Shown: positions 5,749 through 11,063 of the stretch, piece by piece
Position numbering within the stretch: position 1 is the stretch's first letter
Layout: every line of letters starts with the position of its first letter
Assembly: GCA_031422195.1 (NCBI GenBank)
Contig: JANOPZ010000127.1
Location: 1-11,063 of the forward strand
Length of the DNA: 11,063 nt
Reading direction: 5' to 3'
DNA from: JALOTE01 sp031422195
Lineage (GTDB): Bacteria; Pseudomonadota; Alphaproteobacteria; Rhizobiales; Rhizobiaceae
The notes under the pieces: model-generated
What the model was told of the DNA's origin: nothing
Seen by the model: the letters and a program-made list of their open reading frames with translations, nothing else
The model's database searches: none
Program-made: the position numbers and the translations under genes

Positions 5749-7901
5749 TCTTGCGAAAGCTCTTCAATCATAGCCACAGCATCTATGCTGGCACGTGAGA
5801 CTTCGATGATTTGATCGAAAGAAATAGGTGACGAGCCACCGGTTCGGATGGCGGCCAAAAACGCAGCAACACCCGCAGCATGGCCCTTGTCCTGGCTAAA
5901 TGCACGGGCCGGTTGCGCGCCCTGCCAACTATAGGCATTAAATTTCCGGAAATTATCTATTTGCAGCACGCCACCTGCAGCAAAGACCTCGATACGTTCT
6001 TTTGGAAAATCCTTGCTGCCCATCGCTACATAAGCAATCGATGCCACTGAGCCATTGGCAAAGTTGACGTTCACGACGGCATTGTCTCGCGGCGAAGGGC
6101 CGCCAGCGATATTTCCGATTGCAGAGGCAGCAACTCTGGAGATTGGGCTTCCTGCCAAGTGCCGCGCCAAATCGATCATGTGGCAGCATTCACCAATAAT
6201 CCGCCCGCCTCCCGCCTCCATATCTTGGGTCCAATGTTCGGCAGGAATGTCGCCTGCATTCATCGTCATCATAATCATACGTGGCATCGTGCCAATACGC
6301 TTCAACGCTGCCGTTGCGCGCTCAACATGCGGCGCAAATCGCCGGTTGAACCCCACCATGACGATTGGGTTTTGGCCTGCTGATTGCGCATCCTTCACCG
6401 CTTCAACCACAGCGTCGGTTTCTGCGTGCGTAAGAGCAAGTGGTTTTTCAACAAAAACGTGTTTGCCCGCCTTGACGGCTTGAATGACCAAATCGGCATG
6501 GCTGTCGTGCCGCGTGGCCACCACAACGGCATTGATTGCTGGATCTGACAAAATCACAGAGATATCTGTGGTTGCCAATTCAGCGCCGTGCTTGCGCCCA
6601 TGATGAACAGCATTGAGGCCGGAACTGGTGGCAACGGTGCGGATTATTGCACCCGAACTCTTAAGTGCAGGGATCAGGACCCGTGACGAAAAATTTCCAG
6701 CGCCAATCACTCCAACTTGAAGCGCGCCACTGACCGGGGCCGGGTTTGACAATCTGATGGTGCGCGGTGCGGCAAGTTGCTGGGTTGGTTTTGCATCACT
6801 AAAACGCAGCAAAATTCCTAAAGCCATTGGGTCACGTGTGAGTGTTTCATAAGCCTTGCCCGCATCAGCAACATCATAGCGGTGTGTGATCATGTTTGAT
6901 GTTTTAAGTGCGCCCGATGCCATGGAATCAAGTATGGCAACAAAATTGCGCTGGGCGGTAAAACGGACAAATCCGGCAGGGTAATCCTGACCTTTTTCTT
7001 CATAGGCTGGATCATACCGGCCCGGTCCGTAAGATGACGACACTTGAAATGTCAGTTCTTTTTTATAGAATTTGTCGCGCACCAAGTTCAGGCCAGCAAC
7101 GCCAACCAAAATGATACGGCCGCGCTGGCGGCTCATATCTGCGGCTTGAGCAACAGGTAAATCTGAGCTTGTGGACGTGGTGATGATCACGCCGTCAACG
7201 CCCGCCCCACGTGAAAATGCCCGCGCAACAGCAATCGGGTCTTCACCATCTTTGAGTGCAAGTGTGGCGTCGCACCAAGGCTTGGCCATTTCACAGCGCT
7301 TAGGGTCAAGATCAATGCCCATCACGCGGCAACCCGCAGCTTTCAGCAATTGCACCGTCATCAAACCGATCAAACCAAGACCGGTCACAACAAAGCACTC
7401 CCCGATCTCCGGCTTGGCAAGACGCAGGCCTTGCAAGCCTATTGACGCAATAACGCCAAATACCGCGTCTTCATCGCTCACTTTATCGGGGATAATCGCT
7501 GCAAGCGTTGCAGGAACGCGAACGATTTCAGCATGCGGACCGTTGGATAGAACACGGTCACCAACCTTAAAATTGCTGATACCGGAACCCACTTCAGTGA
7601 TAGTTCCGACATTACAATAGCCCAGCGCGAGTGGTTGATCCAGCTTGGAACGTACCGCGCCAAGTGTTGCGCTGATGCCATCTGTTTTCATTTTTGAGAG
7701 AACTTGGCGAACTTTATCAGGTTGGCTGCGTGCTTTGGTAATCAAGTTGGCTTTGCCAAACTCAACAAGCATTCGCTCAGTGCCGGCAGAAACCAACGTT
7801 AAATGTGTGGCAATCAGCAGTTGGCCGCGCCCGCAAGCCGGTGCCGGTGTCTCCTCGATTTCGAGTTTGCCATTGCCTAGATTTTGAAGAAGTTGTTTCA
7901 C
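5745..7901 (-). CDS. Bi-domain oxidoreductase: MDR-like dehydrogenase fused to Gfo/Idh/MocA domain
   Basis: 718-aa fusion of two NAD(P)-dependent dehydrogenase modules. Residues about 1-367 resemble medium-chain (alcohol) dehydrogenases: a GroES-like part with 'LVSAGTERMLVEFGKA' and 'FKVGDRVLSNGPHAE', then a Rossmann fold with 'VVTGLGLIGLMTVQLLKAAG' and acidic 'GIDLD'. The usual zinc ligands seem absent: Ser/Ala replace the first Cys in 'SAGTE', and 'GYCNVG' stands where zinc enzymes have GHE. Residues about 394-718 are Gfo/Idh/MocA-like: 'VGVIGAGNFS', 'HVFVEKPLALTHAE' (Glu485-Lys486-Pro487), 'VGFNRRFAPH', and 'GECCHMIDLARHLAG' (His574). The start is GTG at 7901, supported by GAGG eight bases upstream; no other start fits. 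It lies 50 bp after the sugar transferase gene and overlaps the heparinase-like gene. Such fusions are known from EPS clusters. A sugar-nucleotide or glycan redox step is likely, but the substrate is unknown. Confidence 0.88.
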   Translation of the reverse strand: MKQLLQNLGNGKLEIEETPAPACGRGQLLIATHLTLVSAGTERMLVEFGKANLITKARSQPDKVRQVLSKMKTDGISATLGAVRSKLDQPLALGYCNVGTITEVGSGISNFKVGDRVLSNGPHAEIVRVPATLAAIIPDKVSDEDAVFGVIASIGLQGLRLAKPEIGECFVVTGLGLIGLMTVQLLKAAGCRVMGIDLDPKRCEMAKPWCDATLALKDGEDPIAVARAFSRGAGVDGVIITTSTSSDLPVAQAADMSRQRGRIILVGVAGLNLVRDKFYKKELTFQVSSSYGPGRYDPAYEEKGQDYPAGFVRFTAQRNFVAILDSMASGALKTSNMITHRYDVADAGKAYETLTRDPMALGILLRFSDAKPTQQLAAPRTIRLSNPAPVSGALQVGVIGAGNFSSRVLIPALKSSGAIIRTVATSSGLNAVHHGRKHGAELATTDISVILSDPAINAVVVATRHDSHADLVIQAVKAGKHVFVEKPLALTHAETDAVVEAVKDAQSAGQNPIVMVGFNRRFAPHVERATAALKRIGTMPRMIMMTMNAGDIPAEHWTQDMEAGGGRIIGECCHMIDLARHLAGSPISRVAASAIGNIAGGPSPRDNAVVNVNFANGSVASIAYVAMGSKDFPKERIEVFAAGGVLQIDNFRKFNAYSWQGAQPARAFSQDKGHAAGVAAFLAAIRTGGSSPISFDQIIEVSRASIDAVAMIEELSQE

Positions 7902-7909
7902 GCGGTGCG

Positions 7910-7913
7910 CCTC
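7910..7913 (-). promoter_or_regulatory. Ribosome-binding site fixing the GTG start of the bi-domain oxidoreductase
   Basis: Read on the minus strand this is GAGG, eight bases ahead of the GTG at 7899-7901. A nearby out-of-frame ATG at 7913-7915 reads only five codons before TGA, so the GTG is the credible start. Confidence 0.55.
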
Positions 7914-7951
7914 ATTTTCTTAATGTGTATCGGCTGGAACATATCTTATTG

Positions 7952-8563
7952 TTAAATAACTTCTTTTGGTCCGCCGTTAGGCTGGCTTCCGGTGAATTTA
8001 GGCATGGTGGCTTCACCTGTTGCAGCAACCCCCGCGCCCGAAAATGCAACTGCTACCGTTTTAAAAAGTATCATTAAATCAAGCTTGAAGGATTGGTTTT
8101 CAACATACCAAACATCCATCTCAAGCCGGTCATCCCAACTCAAGCCATTGCGACCACTGATTTGTGCAAGTCCGGTTAGACCGGGCCTAACATCATGGCG
8201 CAATGCCTGGCGCTCTGAATAAAGGGGTAGATACTCAACCAAAAGCGGGCGCGGCCCAACAAGGCTCATTGTACCGGTCAGGATGTTCCACAACTCGGGC
8301 AATTCATCGAGGCTTGTTTTCCGTAATTTTCTGCCAAAAGACGTCAAGCGTGCGGCATCGTTTTCCAACTCGGGAGATGGATGGAGCATTGACCGGAATT
8401 TTACAATTTGAAACCGGTTGCCGCGATGTCCAATACGCTCCTGATGGAACAAGACAGGCGAACCGAGCTTGATACGCACAAGCACCGCGACGATCAATAA
8501 AACCGGCATTAAAAACACCAGAGCCGCCCCGCTCAAGCCGATATCAAACGCTCGCTTAAGCAC
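7952..8563 (-). CDS. PglC-type sugar transferase (undecaprenyl-phosphate phosphoglycosyl transferase)
   Basis: Monotopic membrane enzyme that transfers a sugar phosphate from a nucleotide sugar to undecaprenyl phosphate, priming polysaccharide assembly on the inner face of the inner membrane. It is the short form (203 aa), with a single N-terminal hydrophobic segment at about residues 8-30 and Pro20 at the likely kink. The bacterial sugar-transferase domain follows: 'KRAFDI', 'GSPVLFHQERIG', 'IVKFRSM', 'SLDELPELWNIL' with the catalytic Asp86-Glu87 pair, 'MSLVGPRPLL', 'RPGLTGLAQISGRN' and 'RLEMDVWYVEN'. The start is GTG at 8563, immediately before 'LKRAFDI'; CGGGA a few bases upstream is a weak ribosome-binding site. 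It lies 33 bp after the aminotransferase gene, the same pairing seen in bacillosamine-type pathways. I therefore infer a 4-amino-6-deoxy sugar substrate, but galactose- or glucose-type donors cannot be excluded. Confidence 0.93.
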   Translation of the reverse strand: MLKRAFDIGLSGAALVFLMPVLLIVAVLVRIKLGSPVLFHQERIGHRGNRFQIVKFRSMLHPSPELENDAARLTSFGRKLRKTSLDELPELWNILTGTMSLVGPRPLLVEYLPLYSERQALRHDVRPGLTGLAQISGRNGLSWDDRLEMDVWYVENQSFKLDLMILFKTVAVAFSGAGVAATGEATMPKFTGSQPNGGPKEVI

Positions 8564-8596
8564 ACAAAAATCCCGGAAATAATGATGCGCTAGACA

Positions 8597-9775
8597 TCAT
8601 GACGCCGCTGCCATAGGTACGGCATATCCAGCGCGCAAAGTCTGTGCCAACGTATCAATAATACGGTCAATCTCAGCATCTGTCATGGCGCTGCCCGATG
8701 GCAGGCAAAGTCCGTTTTCAAAAATGAGTTCTGCCACAGAGCCGCCGGTAAAAATACTATCGGCAAAAACCGGCTGCATATGCATTGGTTTCCACGCTGG
8801 CCGCGCTTCTATCCCGGCGTGATCCAAAGCAAGTCGAAGCATTTCGCGGTTTACACCCGTCACAGCCGGATCAATCAACATAACTGTCAACCAGCGATTG
8901 GAACGCGAACCCGGCAGTTCTTCTAAAAAGCGGATACCAGCCATTTGACCAAACGCCGCCCTATAGCGTTCAAAAATAGCGCGCCTTGCATTGACGCGGT
9001 CTGCCAGCACTTCCATTTGCGCGCATCCTACGGCTGCGCAAATATTGCTTAAGCGGTAGTTGTATCCAAATGTTGTGTGTTCGTAATGCGGGGCAGGTTC
9101 GCGGGCTTGCGTTGCTAGAATTTTAGCTTGGGCAATCATATCGCCATCATCTGTGGCCAATGCCCCGCCACCAGACGTTGTGATGATTTTGTTGCCATTA
9201 AACGAATAGGCTGCAGCCCATGACCCCTGGCCGCTTGGCCGCCCCGTGTTGTCGGTAGCCCCTAGGGCTTCAGCGGCATCGTTGATTAGTTTTACACCAA
9301 AACGCGCGCAAATTGCAGCAGCTCTTTTGGAATCGCATGTCAAACCGTAAAGATCGGCAATCATTAATGCCTTCGGCAGTTGCCCAAGTGCAGCAGCCTC
9401 TTCCATGGCGGTTTCCACAAGATCAAGATCAATCAATGCATTGGCATCACAGTCAAAGAAACGTGGCTTTGCGCCTTGGTACAGCACCGGCGCAATGCCG
9501 CCGATAAATGTCATAGTCGGGCACCAGACTTCATCACCGACACCGGCGCCGCACAGCCTTAAAGCCAAATGGATTGCCGCCGTACCACTTGATAACGCCA
9601 ATACATTTCGAAAGCCCGTAAGCTCTCGAAGCATCCCCTCAAACTGTTCAACATGTGGCCCAAGGGGTGCAATGTAATTGCTGGCAATAGCTTGTGATAT
9701 GAAGTGCTGTTCTCGGCCAGATAAATGTGGCGGCGAAAGCCAAATCTTGTTTTGTGCTTTTGAAAGTACTGTCAT
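8597..9775 (-). CDS. DegT/DnrJ/EryC1/StrS family sugar aminotransferase
   Basis: PLP-dependent enzyme (392 aa) that transfers an amino group from an amino acid to a keto-sugar nucleotide in the cytoplasm. Visible motifs are 'ALSSGTAAIHLAL' (phosphate contact), 'PTMTFIGGIAPVLYQGAKP', 'LINDAAEALGA' (Asp166, pairing with the pyridine nitrogen), 'SFNGNKIITTSGGGAL' with the Schiff-base Lys196, and 'FGYNYRLSNICAAVGCAQME'. The segment 'ARPAWKPMHMQPVF' near residue 325 is typical of the PglE/EpsN-like branch acting on UDP-4-keto-6-deoxy-GlcNAc. ATG at 9775 follows AGGA at a good distance. It is first in the compact four-gene block, ahead of the sugar transferase. No 4,6-dehydratase or acetyltransferase is in the window; either could lie past the right edge or elsewhere. 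The family is certain and the branch is likely. Confidence 0.93.
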   Translation of the reverse strand: MTVLSKAQNKIWLSPPHLSGREQHFISQAIASNYIAPLGPHVEQFEGMLRELTGFRNVLALSSGTAAIHLALRLCGAGVGDEVWCPTMTFIGGIAPVLYQGAKPRFFDCDANALIDLDLVETAMEEAAALGQLPKALMIADLYGLTCDSKRAAAICARFGVKLINDAAEALGATDNTGRPSGQGSWAAAYSFNGNKIITTSGGGALATDDGDMIAQAKILATQAREPAPHYEHTTFGYNYRLSNICAAVGCAQMEVLADRVNARRAIFERYRAAFGQMAGIRFLEELPGSRSNRWLTVMLIDPAVTGVNREMLRLALDHAGIEARPAWKPMHMQPVFADSIFTGGSVAELIFENGLCLPSGSAMTDAEIDRIIDTLAQTLRAGYAVPMAAAS

Positions 9776-9780
9776 AACGA

Positions 9781-9784
9781 TCCT
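9781..9784 (-). promoter_or_regulatory. Ribosome-binding site of the aminotransferase gene
   Basis: AGGA on the minus strand, with a spacer of about five to six bases to the ATG at 9773-9775. It supports independent translation after the 163-bp gap. Confidence 0.5.
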
Positions 9785-9829
9785 GTTGCTGCCGCTTTAA
9801 AAGACACGCGAGCTGTTGCCGCTTAAAAA
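9783..9829 (-). repeat. Imperfect tandem direct repeat upstream of the aminotransferase gene
   Basis: On the plus strand CTGTTGCTGCCGCTTTAAAA (9783-9802) recurs as CTGTTGCCGCTTAAAAA (9813-9829), starting 30 bp apart, with small gaps between the copies. The first copy overlaps the ribosome-binding site. The spacing, near three helical turns, would suit an operator, but a local slippage duplication explains it equally well. Confidence 0.35.
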
Positions 9830-9885
9830 TGCATGACAAGTTGCGCTAACAAAATGATAACTGCAAATCAATCAAATTTACGTGT

Positions 9886-9937
9886 CACCTTGCAGAGGTG
9901 TCAACGCATTGCAGCGCTGATCCTCCAATCCAATGCG
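9886..9937 (-). repeat. Two short hairpins just downstream of the flippase gene
   Basis: Read from the flippase stop, the first inverted repeat is CGCATTG/CAATGCG (arms 9931-9937 and 9905-9911), enclosing 19 bases that include the palindrome CAGCGCTG at 9912-9919. The second is CACCT/AGGTG (9886-9890 and 9896-9900) with a five-base loop. Neither is followed by a T run, so at most they are weak terminators or RNA-stabilising structures between the flippase and the next gene. Confidence 0.3.
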
Positions 9938-9938
9938 C

Positions 9939-11063
9939 TCAAATCGCTCCATTTTTGCCTATGGCCCGGTGTATCACCCAAAGTGATGACAGCATTATCA
10001 CGAAGGTAGAAAATGCAAATGCAATCACGAAGCCGGTAAAGCTAGCGGCCGCCGCTGCTGCAAAAACCAGCAATAAACCCAGCATCGCGACCCACAGCAT
10101 GCGGTGGTTCGTTGCACAGGCGGCCGGGAACATGGCCAATGAGGCTACCACCGCACCTGACACGGCTATCAGTGCCACAATCAACCCATGCTCGTCCGGA
10201 AATATGAAGCCGCGGATTGCTGCTGCTGCAACCGGCGCACCGGCAACAAAAACAATACTGGCGATAATCAACGACTTAAATGATAAAGTACCATTGTTAA
10301 GATCGCGCAGAATGACTTCATAGCGGAACGGAAAGAATTTATAGGCCGCTTTGGCAACGGACACAAAAATACGGAACTGTCCAGCAACCAAAGGCGAAAA
10401 CAGCACCGCCAGAACCAACGGCGACAGTGAAAGATATCCGTCTTCAAACAAACGCAGTGAGGCTGCGTTGGTAAATTTCAGTAAATTCGGACGCGGCATT
10501 TCAACATCAGGATTGGCAGCCAATAAATGGACCGGTTTAAGTGAGGCAAAGGTCAAGAATATTGAAGTTGCCAAACTTGCCAGCGAAACCATTAATATTG
10601 GCATCATCACTGTTTTTACATCAAGGTAAAAACAGGCCGCACACACTAAGACGTAAATGAAAAATATGATTGCTTCACTTTGCACAATTTTTGACGTTAA
10701 AACGCCAGACACAATGGCAATTGAAAACGCATAACTGCGGGCCAGCAAAAGAAAAGCCATGATTGCGGCGAAAATTGCCAGTTCGGGCTCTAGAAACCAA
10801 AAGAAGCCAATGACGGTGATAATATGCAGAGGCAACGCAAAAAAAACGATAACGGGCGCCAAAATATCGCGCCGTTTGTATTCTGCCAGCAGTGACACGC
10901 AAATCACTTCAAATGAACTTTGAATAATACCCGGAAGTGTAATCAAAGCGGCAAACACGCCGTAAGTTTCCACACCAATATACCACGGCACAAAGGCCGC
11001 CAGAATTAGCATGTGTAAAACCTGTGACAAATTGAGGAGATACGTTTCAGCAATTGCCGCATT
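9939..11063 (-). CDS. Wzx-type oligosaccharide flippase (polysaccharide biosynthesis protein), N-terminus outside the window
   Basis: Inner-membrane protein that probably moves undecaprenyl-diphosphate-linked oligosaccharides to the periplasmic face. 374 residues are visible. The frame runs open through the right edge of the window; a TTG at 11030 could be read as a start but is almost certainly internal. I count about eleven hydrophobic segments, and one N-terminal segment is probably missing, which agrees with the 12-14 of the MOP flippase group. Recognisable stretches are 'WYIGVETYGVFAALITLPGIIQ' early on (its first 12 residues are the family-like part), an interior 'EDGYLSLSPLVLAVLFSP', and a very Ala-rich helix near the end ('LLVFAAAAAASFTG'). 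The C-terminus 'IHRAIGKNGAI' is complete. It precedes the aminotransferase gene by 163 bp. Being followed by sugar-activating, priming and polymerase-like genes supports a flippase role. A different MVF-type exporter is possible but less likely. Confidence 0.8.
   Translation of the reverse strand, partial: NAAIAETYLLNLSQVLHMLILAAFVPWYIGVETYGVFAALITLPGIIQSSFEVICVSLLAEYKRRDILAPVIVFFALPLHIITVIGFFWFLEPELAIFAAIMAFLLLARSYAFSIAIVSGVLTSKIVQSEAIIFFIYVLVCAACFYLDVKTVMMPILMVSLASLATSIFLTFASLKPVHLLAANPDVEMPRPNLLKFTNAASLRLFEDGYLSLSPLVLAVLFSPLVAGQFRIFVSVAKAAYKFFPFRYEVILRDLNNGTLSFKSLIIASIVFVAGAPVAAAAIRGFIFPDEHGLIVALIAVSGAVVASLAMFPAACATNHRMLWVAMLGLLLVFAAAAAASFTGFVIAFAFSTFVIMLSSLWVIHRAIGKNGAI

Noticed and set aside
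6055..6483. 142-codon plus-strand open frame
   Set aside because: Antisense to the conserved Gfo/Idh/MocA part of the oxidoreductase, including its EKP motif.
11028..11030. TTG as the true start of the flippase
   Set aside because: The frame stays open to the window edge with hydrophobic, family-like sequence, and flippases of this type are longer, so the gene is cut by the window.

Overview
The window looks like chromosomal DNA of an alphaproteobacterium, possibly from the rhizobial or rhodobacterial side. This is inferred from the kinds of proteins present and their similarity to families I recognise; no rRNA or tRNA gene is here to confirm it. Two modules point towards each other and meet in a short gap at 2262-2409.

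Left module (+ strand, 10-2261): three tightly packed genes for L-rhamnose catabolism. They are a FadR-type GntR regulator, an L-rhamnose mutarotase and an L-rhamnonate dehydratase. The last two overlap by an ATGA. This is the non-phosphorylated route, in which rhamnose is oxidised to rhamnonate and then dehydrated to 2-keto-3-deoxy-L-rhamnonate. The dehydrogenase, lactonase, later enzymes and transporter are not in the window and would be expected just upstream.

Right module (- strand, 11063-2410): a surface polysaccharide (EPS or O-antigen-like) cluster. In transcription order it holds a Wzx-type flippase (start beyond the window), a PLP-dependent sugar aminotransferase, a small PglC-type phosphoglycosyl transferase, a bi-domain oxidoreductase (MDR-like dehydrogenase fused to a Gfo/Idh/MocA domain), a heparinase II/III-family protein, and a Wzy/O-antigen-ligase-type membrane protein. 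The aminotransferase, sugar transferase, oxidoreductase and heparinase genes are packed with gaps of at most 50 bp or an ATGA overlap. Gaps of 163 bp and about 210 bp flank this block.

Inferred working model: the aminotransferase finishes an amino-sugar nucleotide, the transferase loads its sugar phosphate onto undecaprenyl phosphate, missing glycosyltransferases extend it, Wzx flips it and the Wzy-type protein polymerises or ligates it. The oxidoreductase-heparinase pair is the least understood part: it is translationally coupled, and its heparinase-like member has no visible signal peptide. No CRISPR array, insertion sequence, tRNA or rRNA was seen.
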